Shown here piece by piece: positions 1-13,600 of a stretch of 64,000 nucleotides of DNA (within the stretch, counting starts at the first letter, position 1; every line of letters begins with the position of its first letter). Source of the stretch: Amyelois transitella. Its lineage: Eukaryota > Arthropoda > Insecta > Lepidoptera > Pyralidae. Both the position numbers and the translations under genes were made by a program. Below the pieces are notes generated by a model that worked only from the letters and a program-made list of their open reading frames with translations, had not been told where the DNA came from and made no database searches. The DNA lies in NCBI RefSeq assembly GCF_032362555.1, contig NC_083525.1:1659501-1723500 (forward strand). The letters are read 5' to 3'.

Positions 1-1080
1 CAGAAACAAATGGAAAAATTCAAACGAGTTGAACCCACGATAGTCCGAGGGGTCTAAACATGGCCACCGGTATCTCATAATAATAATTAATACGTTTAAA
101 AATCGTCGTTTTTAAAAACCACGGCACGGACTCCGAGAAAAGAATAACAGCCGGCGACACACTGTGTGTTTTCAATTCATTATCTCCAAAACAAAATTTT
201 CATTAGCCCCGAGATTTCCTTTTTAAATTTAATTATTCATATTTAAATTAAACAAAATATAATAGAGGGCCGCGGAGTAAAAAAGCGGCTTTATCGTATC
301 ATATTTTATTAACCGAATTTATAATTCTACACCGATTCGAGTAAATCCACCGAGGGGGTTGCGATGCTCGGGAAAATATTTATGAATGCCAAGCAGAAAA
401 ATCCACAATAATATTTCAGCGCGGACGTGAGTCTTACTCGCGACCGCCGATCTATTTAAAAAAGAGGCCGGATGGACAAAAGGGATGTGCTCGTAAAAAA
501 AAAACTGGACGCGTATAGAGGCGACCCTGTGCCGCTTTGTCTGCTTCTTATTTTTTACCGAATCGGAACGTTTTCCAGTTTTTATCGGTTTTTGTTCCGG
601 AGACTCCGTTGTTCTAATGTGGCGTCATTTGTAATTTCATGTTATATATGCGACGGTTTTTTTTTTTAATTTTTCATTTTTAGTTACTTGACAAATGTTG
701 GGTCAACTCTTTCTGCCCGTGTTTTTGACGATTTCATTGTTTGCTCTTTAAGCTGGCTCGTTTTTCGTGCGTCGTCTTAACGTTGTGGTTTTTGACTTAT
801 TAGTCAGTAGGTTTTTTCTTGATTTTGCTCGCGTACATAGTTTTTGTGTTCGCAAGTTTAACTGGTACTTATGATTTTCTTAGAACTTTTATTTGTGCGA
901 AATTTCAATTAAATGAAATAAATTTTACTCAGACGAGCGAAAACTACATATGTACATACATATATGACTAACGTCTTTATTATGTTAATAGGCAGACAAA
1001 GCCAGTACAAAAGACTAAAGTCTCATTTAGTTGGATGGCTTTTAATAAGTTATAATTTATCACAAGTTTACCAACCGAAA
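1..1080. other. AT-rich sequence, no recognised gene
   Basis: No coding exon, SINE or Helitron-like element that I can name. Homopolymer runs and short ORFs only. It probably belongs to an upstream Nup88 intron, since Nup88 N-terminal exons were not found to its right. Confidence 0.35.
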
Positions 1081-1081
1081 T

Positions 1082-1335
1082 CCACATACATACATACATA
1101 TAGTCACGTCTATATACCTTGCGGGGTAGACAAAGCCAACAGTCTTGAAAAGACTTATAAGACACGTTCAGCTATTTAGCTTGATGATAGAATTGAGATT
1201 CAAATAGCCACAGGTTGCTAGCCCATTACCTAATAGAATAAGCCTATCCCTTAGTCGCCTTTTCCAAACATCCATGGGAAAGAGATGGAGTGATCCTATT
1301 TTTTTTTTATAAGTGCCGGGAACCTCACGGAAATC
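1082..1335 (-). mobile_element. TATG-tailed SINE (family A) copy
   Basis: Typical family A copy. In sense (minus) it should start at GTGCCGTGTGGTTCCCGGC, pass through a conserved body (CACTATTTGAATCTCAATT) and end GTCTACCCCGCAAGGGATA, then a (TATG)n tail; here the tail is the CATA run at 1082-1098. It recurs more than forty times in this window in both orientations. Confidence 0.75.
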
Positions 1336-1603
1336 CACTATTTACACAAATAAGGTCATCTCTAAAATCGATGGCCATGCGCCATGCGGCCTCCCAGCTG
1401 GCATCCACCGCTCAAACGTCCAATTCGCACTAATCGCGTTGTCCACGATTCAGTTACACCGCGATAATTGAAGACAACTTCCACATTCGGACGTATTACA
1501 GTTTTGAGTGTAACAGCTGAATTTTGAACGCTTGGGAACTCCCAATAATAATAAACATTAAATAATAAACTCAACTCTTAAATAATTAACTCCCAATAAT
1601 AAT

Positions 1604-1649
1604 AAACATTAAACCAGATAATGCAACTGCATTATCTGGTTTAATGTTT
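1604..1649. repeat. Near-perfect palindrome, 22-bp arms
   Basis: Arms 1604-1625 and 1628-1649 are exact inverted copies (AAACATTAAACCAGATAATG...) with a 2-bp spacer. The left arm start is also part of a direct duplication (CAATAATAATAAACATTAAA near 1545 and 1595). Confidence 0.8.
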
Positions 1650-1785
1650 GTTTCATAGTTAGTTTATTTTTTGTTTAGTATAGTAAAGATTTCAAGACAT
1701 TTTTTAATTTGAAGAATGATTAGTTTCTACATAATCCAAGCGGTAATTTAACCTTCACATTCGACGGATTCGAATTAGACATTTT

Positions 1786-2004
1786 GACGGCCTCTGTGGC
1801 GCAGCGGTAGTACGCTTGTCTGTGACACCGGAGGTCCCGGGTTCGAATCCCGGCCTGGGCATGATGAGAAAGAACTTTTTCTGGTTGGCCTGGGTCTTGG
1901 ATGTTTATCTATATCAGTATTTATTATAAAATATAATAAGTCTCGAACTTACTTCGAGGCTAACTGAATCTGGGTAATTTGTCCCGTATATATTTATTTA
2001 TTTA
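1786..2004 (+). mobile_element. tRNA-derived SINE (family B) copy
   Basis: tRNA-like head with A box (TGGCGCAGCGGTAG) and B box (GGGTTCGAATCCCGG), a conserved body ending GTAATTTGTCCCGTATAT, and an (ATTT)n tail. It sits within a sequence repeated on both sides (CAGTTTTGAGTGTAACA at about 1499 and 2005). Confidence 0.85.
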
Positions 2005-2501
2005 CAGTTTTGAGTGTAACAACTGAATTTTGAGCGTTCGGGAGTTAAAATGTTGGCATGCATTTTCCTGTTTAATGTGTTTAGTTTTTTAACCTAGGAT
2101 TCTTATATTTTGAAATGTACTCGTATGTATATTTAAAACATAACCGATTAATACACACAATTTTGAAGATCTCTTTCACACAATGGGACATTAGGAGTGT
2201 AGCAGCTGAATTAAGACGCGATTGGGAGTCAAAGGTACCTTTTCTAATTTTTTTATATATTTTTTGTAAGCTCTTTAAGGAGGATAACTTAATTTTCAAA
2301 AGGTGAAGATGCAACTGGGCTACCGTCATGAGTATCATGGTCCTGGAAAAGAGCGCAACTAACTTCTCAAAAACATTTTCATTGACAATGGCTTCCGCTC
2401 AAACTTCAAATCAATTTCACTTACGGCGTGTTTCCAACCGAATCTCATCTTCATTTTACCATTGATTCATCGTCAGACGATGTGATTATTTGCATGGTTC
2501 A

Positions 2502-2695
2502 TACACACATACATACATATGGTCACGTCTATATCCCTTGCGGGGTAGACAGAGCCAATAGAACTGAATTAAAAGACTGAATGGCCACGTTCAGCTATTT
2601 GGCTTAATGATAGAATTGAGATTCAAATAGTGACAGGTTGCTAGCCAATTGCCTAAAAAAGAATCCCAAGTTTGTAAGCCTATCCTATGCATGGT
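2502..2695 (-). mobile_element. Family A SINE, partial
   Basis: CATA run, then the complement of the family A 3' half, breaking off after the TTTGTAAGCCTATCC segment. Confidence 0.7.
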
Positions 2696-3140
2696 TCTCA
2701 GTTAAACTCTCATGTACAACCAACAGCACATCAACCTGCCCAAATTCATTGCAATTTCGTCTCTGCTACCGCGTCATAGGCTTAGTAACTTGAAATGCTG
2801 TTGGCTGTACTGCACGAAGCATAGCGTAGTCTCAGGTTTGTTTTCCGTATTTTATCTCTTCACTTCATCCGGTCAAATGCTTCTTTTTTGCAACAACATC
2901 GTAACCCAAACGGCTTGTTTGAGCGACGCGATAACCAACTAATTGATGGACAGTTTTTGCTAGTAGGAGTGAGTTTTATTCGAGTAGGGATTGAACCGGT
3001 CGAATCCCTTCTCGACTGGAGTTGGAATGTAATTTGAAATGTGAAATCTCACGGGCGCCGCCGCTTACGGTGTAGGCTGGTATGGTTTACGCGTATTCTA
3101 AATACTCTTTTGCTAGAGTTGGAGGTTAGTGTTAAAGACT

Positions 3141-3262
3141 ACATACATACATATTATATATTTATATTTACGTCTATATCCCTTGCGGGGTAGGAGCCAA
3201 CAGTCTTGAAAGACTGATGGGCCACGTTCAGCTGTTCAGCTTTATGATAGAATTGACCTATA
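3141..3262 (-). mobile_element. Family A SINE, 3' fragment
   Basis: Only the tail-proximal about 110 bp remain. The following 3263-3990 holds no recognised gene or named repeat apart from GC-rich unassigned patches near 3360-3440 and 3600-3780. Confidence 0.6.
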
Positions 3263-4274
3263 AATTATAGAATAGATTAGATTTATTTTCGGAAAACCTA
3301 AATCGCGCAAGCAAAGTTTTCACGGATTGGAGCATATATACAACCTCCGACACAACATCGTCGGAGCCGCCGTTCCCCAGACATGACACCTAGCCTGGCA
3401 GAAGATCTTCCCTTTGGTGGCGGTCGAGCCGAATCATCGCTCCCGCTACAAATTCTATGATAAATAATCGTACTCTCATTTTTAAAATAGTCTTTTCAAT
3501 TTGAAATCATTCATCTCTAATCCACATTCATGAACTATAAATCTATTACCAACAATACCCAAGTAATTATCTTTTTTTTTAACCCCTCGTAACCCTAGCG
3601 TCTCAGGGCCGGAAGCACCCTGTGTCAGGTGGTTTAAGGCCCACCCCTATTATCGGAGGAAAAAAGGCTTCATTCATTATTCCGTGTGATAAATACAGGG
3701 AAGGATTCGCGGTCTGGCCCTTGCGCCGGCCCTGGGCTAATAATTTGATTACGGCGGCCATTTTGTCCGGCTTTTTTTTTTCGTTGTCCCGGTCAACGCT
3801 GGTTTAATCGTGCGTTTAGAAGTTGGTTTTACGGTTTTGCAACGGTGAGGTAAACGGTTGTGGGATTTTTAATTGAATTTGTCAAAGAATGAGGATGTTT
3901 TGTAATTTTTTCATATTGATTTTCAAAAGTTTAAGTGTAAGTGGATAAAAGGAAATTCAAATGTTAGTTTGTTCTTTTAGTTTTTATAACGCCTTGTTTG
4001 TTTGTTTACAGTTTGTGTAACAAATTACAAAACAGTTATTGGATTGAGAAGAATAGGTACAATGGCGGACTTATCCCCAATGGGATTTCTTCCAGTCAAC
4101 CAAAATGTAAAGGGAAATCCGTCATTAAAAAGGCAGCGCACATAAAAAGCATATTAATTTGTTATTATTTTTCCCTTATATTGGGAAATACTGAAGCGAT
4201 CATGAAAATTCTTAAACCATTGAAAACGTACATTGCCTGCGGGTGTTATAGGCTGTTATGTACAACGGGTGATA

Positions 4275-4512
4275 TGTATGTGCCGTGTGGTTCCCGGCAC
4301 CAATAAAAAGAAATAGGACTTCTCCGTCTCATACCCATGGATAGCGTAAAAGGCGACTAAGGGATAGGCTTTTAGGCGATGGACTAGCAATCTGTCACTA
4401 TTTGAATCTCAATTCTTTCATTAAGCCAAGCAGCTAAACGTGGCCTCTCAGTCTTTTCAAGACTGATGGCTCTGTCAACCCCGCAAGACGTGATTATATG
4501 TATGTATGTGTG
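4275..4512 (+). mobile_element. Family A SINE copy
   Basis: Sense orientation, from GTGCCGTGTGGTTCCCGGC to the TATG tail, about 100 bp upstream of Nup88 exon 1. Just before it, 3998-4150 resembles the element end at 27750-27905 (GGCGGACTTATC). Confidence 0.7.
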
Positions 4513-4618
4513 GCGGGCCGCTAATAAACTTATATAAAGCGGATTCTCCTCTATTGAGTATAATCAGTTATTATTCCTTATAATTTATTAGTTTATTTTT
4601 TATTCTCTGTTATTCCAG

Positions 4619-7600
4619 GAGTCACACCCTCGACGAGCGCTTCCTGTACTCCCAAGGCGAGGTTCGAAGGGTCCACTGGCATCCCACCTCACTGTCACAT
4701 CTAATGGTGTTGGTTTCAGATAATACTATCAGGTAATTGATATTATGTCTCAAAATTCAAAATTCAAAATTTTTATTCATCATTATAGGATACTTCATAT
4801 CGCTTAATAATTGTCAAAACGTATGGTTTAACAACATTGGTTGACGTCAAATAAATTACGTAAGACTAAGTTTACTGCCGCTTCCAAGGCGTCAGTGCAG
4901 AAGAAGCGGTAACAAACTGCACTGCAGCATTTTTTGTCTCTTGTCTCTGGTATGCTGGAAGAGATTTCTTAAGAAATAAGCAGAACCTATGTACTAAGTA
5001 TTGCAACTTGTGTTCATCATTCTTTTATGTTATCTCATCATTGTCATTTAACCACGTCTCACGTTTTTGAGGTAGACAAAGCCCATTGTCTTAAACTACT
5101 TATAGGCCTCGTTCAGCTGTTAGGCTTAATGATGGAATTTAGATTCAAATAGTGAAAGGTTGCTAGACCATCGCTTAAAAAAAAAGTTTCTTTAAGCCTA
5201 TCCCTTAGTCACCTTTTACGAGATCTTTAAGAAAGAGATTGAGTGGTCCTATTCTTTTTACATTGGTGCCGGATATTCTGCCCGTGAATGGACTCATTTC
5301 TTTAATCGCCTTTATAACATCCACGAGAAACCTGCTCGCCGTTACATATTATTTTAAAATTGCATGCCCTACAGGGTTCATATTGTACCTATTTATAAGC
5401 AGTAACTGTATATGTACAAAAGATTTTGAATTGAACTGAAAAAGATGGAGTTTAGAAATTCTGGAAACCACACGGCCTAGTTCATAAGAATGTCCATCCA
5501 TTCATATAAATAATTTATCATAATTCAGTTTATAAAAATCTAACAACACCACCATCTTTGACGGCCTCTGTGGCGCAGCGGTAGTGCGCTTGTCTGTGAC
5601 ACCGGGGATCCCGGGTTCGAATCCCAGCCAGGGCATGATGAGAAACGAACTTTCTCCGATTGGCCTGGGTCTTGGATGTTTATCTATATAAGTATTTATT
5701 ATAAAAATATATTATCGTTGAGTTAGTATCTCGTAACACAAGTCTCGAACTTACTTCTAGAGGCTAACTCAATCAGTGTAATTTGTCCCGTATATATTTA
5801 TTTATTTTTACAATCACTACACTACAATTAGAAAATTATATTAACAACCATTACCCAAATTCCAGGCTGTACAACATAGCGATAAAAAGCGGTCCGAAAC
5901 TGGTCAAGATCCTGACCATAGGAGCTAAGCCTTGCAGTCAACTCGCCGGCAGGACCATCCTGGACAGTTTGGGCGATACGGCCGTGGACTTCACGACACT
6001 ACCCACGTCCGAAGACCTGCTGATCTTGAGGGGAAACGGAGACGTCTATATGATGCGGTGTGAACTGGACACTAAAAGGTTTGCCATTGATAATAGGTAT
6101 ATCAGTCGATCTATACTAATATTATAAACATACTACAAACATATGTATTCGTCACGTCTATATCCCTTGCGGGGTAGACAGAGCCAACAGCCTTGAAAAG
6201 ACTAAATCGACGGGTGCAAAGTAAAAAGACTTAACTGCAAAATAGCTACTTTACAGTAGAGCAAAAAGAAAGAAAAAGTTTTATATTTTTTTAATGGATA
6301 TGAATTTAATTTTCTAACTTTGCAATTTCTTTGTTTATACTCTAAGGCATATTTTTATTATGTCGGGGTTAGTAATTTGTTGTTAATTTACGAGATTTTG
6401 CAGTTAACCCTATCTACGTTGAATTAAAAATAAAGTTAAATAAGTCAACTGCCTGTTGGTCGTGTATACAAGGGACATTAATTTTATTAAATAAAAAAAA
6501 ATCCTTTTAATTAATTTTATTGAATCTTTAATAAAACGTTTCATTTTAAGTAAAGCAACTTCCAATTCGTATTAATTAACAATATAATATAAGAAACAAC
6601 AAAATAATGCACATAACTTTTTATGCTTCGTTTTTGAAAAATGATGATTAAAGTACAATGAGGTCAAATGAAGTATCATATTTTGTGTAGTAACGTTTTT
6701 GTTAGGAGCAAAATTTTTAAATAACATGTAACATAAACGAGAAACTCTAAACCCGTGAACATAACAGGAAATAACTTTTTTTTCCATAAAGCAAAGATTT
6801 AACTTACATTAATCAGTCTTATTAATCAGTCTATTAATTCAGAATCACAGAAATCAACAAGAAACTTATCTTTTCATGATGATTAATGATTAGCCAAACA
6901 CTAGAATCGACATTCACACTCCAGCAGGAATATAATTACTAGTAATAACAATTAATTAGTTGTTTTCTTGTGTATAAGAATTACATGCATGTTTCAAATT
7001 TTTGTAAAATTCGTGATACCTAAAAGGAATTAAATTTTGCTCACAAAGATTAACCAAGTCATTGTATTTAGAATGTGTTATCATCAAAGTATCATCATAA
7101 CAAACATTGGGTTCGTTTAAAATATTATCTCGACGGGATCGCGTATTTCGTTTTTGTAATAAATCAATTCTCTTAGATTCTTCTTCATGTAAATTATATT
7201 TATAAAATATGGTGTTGGGAAAATCCGATTTTACTACAACTTCACGTATTTTACTCCATTTTACAGTTTCGTTGTCTGTGTTTTTATCCCACTTTAAATT
7301 ATCCAAACATCCTTTGAAGTCAAGAAACATGTTTTGTGTTATATTTATTACTTCATAGGGATCTCCAGAGGTTTTGCACCACCTTACAAGTGTATACCAT
7401 TCTTCCGGACTGTAAATTGATTTTCTTTTGGAAGACTTTTCTATCATTGCGTGTACACTGTCCCCTTCTTGTTGGGTATGCCCCTTTTCTAAGAACCTAT
7501 GACAGATATCGATTTTAAATTTTGAAGAACAGAATGCGTACATAAAAAATACTGCTCGGTTTCTATTCTGTCCGCCGCAATTATCCGACCAAAGACGGAC

Positions 7601-10600
7601 ATCCTTGATTCCTTTTCTAGCAGAATTTTCAATAAAATGAAGCAGGCAACTAGCCACTTCATTGGACCCCCTTTTAGCTATCGTTTCAGGCCACATATAA
7701 CATATTCCTTTTTTAAGACCCATTTCAAATACTGTAAAATTAAATATAGAGAGTTTGCGTTTATAATAAAATGAACTAGTTTCGCCATGAGGAGTAGATA
7801 ATATTTTTTGAAAGTCAAATGTAGCTGAAGTTATAGTTTCAGGATGTGTAGTGGCTTTGATTTTATCTTGTTTCTTTAAAGACCTAGCAACATCTTTATT
7901 TTTCATATGTTCTTCAAACTTCTCGGCGGGTTGAGTATCAGGGCAATTTTTAAATGCAGTACATACATCGCATTGGTCTTTTTTGGGGATAAAAAAGCAT
8001 ATGTTCATTTCCTTGTTAACAATGTCTCGATATTGGCGAACTGTACGTACTCTTTCTAAAATATTATTTTCCTCTGCCCATTCCTTATACAATTGAAACA
8101 TAATTGAGAAGTTCAAGTCACCAGACAGATATAATTTACTTGAATCTTTCCTTATATAATGAGACTCTACGGGCTGGAATGATCTTACATGATCACAAAC
8201 ACCTTGTATGACAGCCGCTGTGTTTATTTTGGTTTTATTATTATGATGACCTCTCAAATCCTTCGAACAGTTACCAGTAGTTTTATCATATTTATCTAAA
8301 GCGCTCATTATAAATTGATTACTGATAGATAAGGTGTTTTTAAACATTGTTTTGCAAACTTTCACACTTCTAGGGCTAGACTTGTCTAAATCGACCGGAA
8401 GATTGTAAGTTACACTGAAATTGCGTTTAGAATCATTTTCGGTTGTTATTCGTTTTTTTGAATAACGTTTGGCATATTTACTGATAAATACCCATTGCTG
8501 TTCATGATTTGAAAGGCCCCAAAAACGATCAAAAATATTTTTTCTTTCCTGAAAAGATATCTTTGAATTACATTTAAATTTACAAACATCACATGGTGGC
8601 TTAATACATTTAGCGGGTTGAATTTTACCGTTTCTTGACAAGTGTTGTTTTCCAGAATTCAACAGTAATTTTCGTTTTATATCAATCCAATTATCTTTGT
8701 TTCTCAATCTCTTCTTTTTCGACCTATCTATATAAAACTGTCGTCGTTTTCGTCCACTTGCATTAGTTGGAGTAGAACATTCACTTGATGCGTCAGCTGC
8801 AGAGGACGCGTCTGTGGTAGTTATTATAGGAGACTGACAAGTGACAACTGACTCAATTGAATCAATGTCGAAATTCACTGATTGACCTGTTTGATTTGGT
8901 TCTAATAAATCATGTGATGGGCTGGAAGTAAATGAATTGTTCTCTGACGGAATAGGTGTGATTGACATTTTTTCAGTGATATCATCTTCAATATGATTAG
9001 CATGAATTTGTGTAGATTGGGAATTAGAAGGCGTCAATATAGGAGGAGAGATACACGGCGTCGTCGGTTCGATTCGATCTGTTTGAGGTTTAGTTTTATT
9101 CAAAACTGATACGCCAAGATCGTCCATAAGTCTAGTCATTACTTCATCTTCCAATGGTTGATGTTTATCGAAAAATCCAGTACTTATATTTGGTAAACTT
9201 TCATTATATTCCTCTTGAAAATTTAAAATTGAATTTTCTGTAAATAAGAACAACAAACCTACATACAAAAAAATTATAAAAATATCCTGACTCTGCCTCC
9301 TGATTCCGTATAAACTAGTAGTTTCAATTAGAGGTTTCGATGCCTTATAAGGCTATATATTTATGATTTACTTAACTATTTTGCAGTAAAAATATAACAA
9401 TGTAACTTTTTGAATTTGATATTTCTAAGTCAACGGCCTATTAAATTTGATTTCTTTGAGAGTGTTGAAATTTGCGTTTTATGCAAGGCCCTATAATTTT
9501 TTTTTTAATTTAGAAGTATTTTTTAGTAGCGTCAATTGATTGTAAACCTAACTACGAGTACTTATATGATTTTAATAAATTACTACTTGATATCTCAACA
9601 CAGACTTGACAGAGGGACAAACGAACAAACAACCAAATTATCCTATAAGAGTTTCTTTTTTTGAGGTAGGGAACCCTAAAAATAATATATTTGTATAAAA
9701 ATAATTACGGAGTAAATCGTAACATCTACTATAACAGCGAAGTAGAAAGAGTTAAATGGCAGATGTTCGTTTATGCGCCGGAACGTAAGTAAAAACGAAA
9801 TCACATACATTGTTATTCATTCAAAGACAAAAATAAGAGAAATAGAACTTCAAAAAGTATAATAAACTAGAATACATACCAGCCACAGTTTCACAATTAT
9901 ATTTTGTGAGGTTTAATAGCTCGTTTGTGTCTGTGATAGCAATTTGTTTTCTTGTTTTTCCTAATTTTACCAACAGCTTGCGTCGTTCTTTATTCATTTT
10001 AAGGATTATAACAATGAACTCAAATGAGGACTACAATGAAAACCTCGAAATATCACTGATATCCAACAAAAACCCTCACTTAACCTAAAAATGTGCGCTA
10101 GCCGGCGAAGTTCGTGTCAACTGACTGATAACGTTTTGTGTTTGCGCGCGGGAAGTCCCGCGCCCCGCGTCAATGCGGCCAACGTAACTTGGTCGCATTC
10201 ACTACGTACTATTTGAAAAAAATGTGTAGTTGGCTTTTTGTACGTACGAAAATAAATTGAAATAAAGTGATTTGAGAAAAAAGAAAAATGTCACATTGTA
10301 GAGCATTTTTTAATTAAAACGATAATGATAAAAACCGAAAATCGTGAATTTTGTAGTTGACACATTTTACTTTGCACCCGTCGAAATGGCCACGTTCAGC
10401 TATTTGGCTTAATGATAGAATTGAGATTCAAATAGTGACAGGTTGCTAGCCCATCGCCTAAAAAAGAATCTAATATTATAAAGCTGAAGAGTTTGTTTGT
10501 TCGAACGCGCTAATCTCAGGAACTACTGGTTCGAATTGCAAAAATTCTTTTTGTGGTGATTAGACTATTTATCGAGGAAGGCTTTAGGCTATGTAACATC

Positions 10601-13600
10601 ACGCTGCAACTATAAGAAGCGCGGAAATAATGGAAAATGTGAAAAAAACGGGATATATTATTCATCCTCGAGGTCTTCAATGATGCCTAAAATGACTATT
10701 TTACGCGGACGAAGTCACGGGCACAACTACTCTATTTATAAATCTTTTCTGTTACTACTCAGTAAAGTCAGTCAACGCAAATCCCAAAAGCTGGTTCTGG
10801 TGATTTGAAATTTGGCGTTTAATCCGAATGAAACGCATATAAGATATTATTCTGCGCAGAACTAAATACATTTTAAACACCAACTATGTGTTCACAAAAT
10901 TCTACACATACGTATACACGTATGTATGTATGTTTTTCATATTCCAGCGGGGTCAAACCGATCCTGAGCGGTCCACTGGCTATGTATCCACCGGCCGACG
11001 ACAACTACGGCTCCGAGTCGTGCTCCATCGCGGCCGTGGGCGCGCACAGCCCCGCGCTGGTGGTGGTCGCCACTTGCAGCGCCGCGCTGTACCACTGCCT
11101 GCTGCTGCCTCACGTGAGTGTGTGTTCTTGTGTTTGCTGTTTCACTGTCTTTCTGATGAATGAAATGAATGAAATGAATGAAATGAATGAAATGAATGAA
11201 ATGAATGAAATGAATGAAATGAATGAAATGAATGAAATGATGAATAAGGTGAATGAGACGTATGAAATGAATGAGATAAATGCACCGTCACGGCCGTGGG
11301 CGCCCACAGCCCCGCGCTGGTGGTGGTCGCCACTTGCAGCGCCGCGCTGTACCACTGCCTGCTGCTGCCTCACGTGAGTGTGTGTTCTTGTGTTTGCTGT
11401 TTCACTGTCTTTCTGATGAATGAAATGAATGAAATGAATGAAATGAATGAAATGAATGAAATGAATGAAATGAATGAAATGAATGAAATGAATGAAATGA
11501 ATGAAATGAATGAAATGAATGAAATGAATGAAATGAATGAAATGAATGAAATGAATGAAATGAATGAAATGAATGAAATGAATGAAATGAATGAAATGAA
11601 TGTGAAATTAATGAGATAAATGCACCGTCACGGCCGTGGACGCCCACAGCCCCGCGCTGGTGGTGGTCGCCACTTGCAGCGCCGCGCTGTACCACTGCCT
11701 GCTGCTGCCTCACGTGAGTGTGTGTTCTTGGGTCCCACTGACTCATTGTCTGAATGAGACAAATGAAATGAATGAAATTAATGAGATGAATAAGGTGAAT
11801 GAGACGAATGAAATTCCGCTTCTTCTACACATGCCTTTTAGAAGAGGTAGTAGTTATAGTTAGATTCAAGTGATGTGACGTCAATAAGTGATACCTTGTG
11901 TCTGAAAATATATCTATTCTATTCTGTGTGTTTCCGATGAATGAGACCAATGAAATGAATGGAACGAATGAAATGAATGAGGTGAATGAGACGAATGATA
12001 TGAATGAGGTGAATGAGACGAATGAAATGAATGAGGTAAATGAGACGAATGAAATGAATGAGGTGAATGAGGTAAATGAGACGAATGAAATGAATGAGAT
12101 AAATGCACCATCACGGCCGTGGGCACACACAGCCCGGCGCTGGTGGTGATCGCCACTTGCAGCGCCGCGCTGTACCTACCACTGCCTGCATACCGTCCAC
12201 CTGAGGGTGGGAGGAAACTAAAAGTATATTAAAACTCACCAACCTTACTTCACTTGCAGACGTCGGAAAAAGATGACAGCGACACTCACGCCCTCTACGT
12301 GGTGGAAGCTGTTGAACTGAACATCGCTCTCAATCCGGACCAAGACATGGAGCATTCCTATCCGGTGCATCTGTACCCGGTAACAATGATAGAATAGTAA
12401 CAATGATAAACATAGATTGATTGTTACGCAAACAATCTGCAATCTTGCATGTTGAGTATAGGTAGTGTAAACTTTTAGTTAATCGGATGTAACTAATGAA
12501 ATCAACGTTTTGTTTTTTGTGTGCCGGGGTAACTAAAAAGTCATCCAAGATATGATAATCGTAATTATAAAATTAAAAAATATTAAATTAATTTCATCTT
12601 ATGTTCTCGCATATACGTGCATAATTCATGAAGCAGATTTATTTTTGAACGCCTCAAGCGCAATGCACATACATATATACGAGTATATATCAAGTCAAAT
12701 CTTAACTTTAACTTAAATAACCAATAATGTTAAATCAAGTTTTAATGATGATAAATAAAATACCTTCCGAAAGAATATTCTACAAATCAAAATATTTGAC
12801 TAAATATGTGGTTCCCGGCACCAATAGAAAAGAGAATAGGAATACTCCATCTCTTTCTCATTGATGACGTAAAAGGTGTCTTAAAGATAGACAAACACTT
12901 GGGATTCTTGGGGACACAATGATAGAATTGAGATTCAAATAGTGACAGGTTGCTAGCCCATCGCCTAAAACGAGAATCTCGTGTTTATAAGCCAATCCCT
13001 TAGTCGCCTCTTACGACATCCGTAGGAAATGAGATGGAGTGGTCCTATTCCTTTTTTTTAGTGGTGCCCCACACGGCTTTCAATTCTATCATTAAGCCAA
13101 ATAGCTGAACGTGGCCCATCAGTTTTTTCAAGACTGTTGGCCCTGTCTACCCCGCAAAGGATATAGACGTGACCGTATGTATGTATGTTTGTTTCAGTGC
13201 ACGTCGAACACGTACGCGTGCGTCCACGCCGGCGGGGTGCACTCCGTGAGCGTGCCGCTGTTGGCTCACCTCAGAGACTACGCCCTCGCCGATGATGGTA
13301 CTCGTAAGATTCTACATGCATACATATAGACATACATACATGAATACACACATACATGCATGCTTACATACATGAATACACACATGAATGCATACTTACA
13401 TACATGAATACATACATACATGCATACATACATACATGAATACACACATACATGCATACTTACATACATGAATGCACACATACATACATTCATGAATGTA
13501 TGTATGAATACATACATGAATAGATAGATGATAGATAATTCATTTATTTGATTTGCTACACACAATTTACAATTTCATATGAAATACAAATTAATTAGGG

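Noticed and set aside
1786-1860. Possible tRNA gene
   Set aside because: A and B boxes are present, but the sequence continues into a conserved SINE body and ATTT tail and recurs several times; it is a tRNA-derived SINE head.
1-4618. Nup88 N-terminal exons
   Set aside because: I looked for a propeller-like exon ending in the right phase and found none; they probably lie outside the window.
9756-9792. Plus-strand ATG exon-like segment (MADVRLCAG) followed by GTAAGT inside the transposon
   Set aside because: Short, opposite to the transposase, and no compatible downstream exon was found; most likely chance.
11152-12149. Long ORFs rich in Met-Asn-Glu or Ser-Phe-His
   Set aside because: They are products of the ATGAATGAA minisatellite, not genes.
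13298-13311. Alternative stronger-looking donor GTAAGA for Nup88 exon 5 at 13312
   Set aside because: Using it breaks the reading frame into exon 6; the GT at 13298 restores DDEESETAL. Alternative use cannot be excluded without RNA.
13310-13530. Regular short repeats that could suggest a CRISPR-like array
   Set aside because: They are an imperfect CATA/CATG microsatellite without spacers, in a eukaryotic intron.
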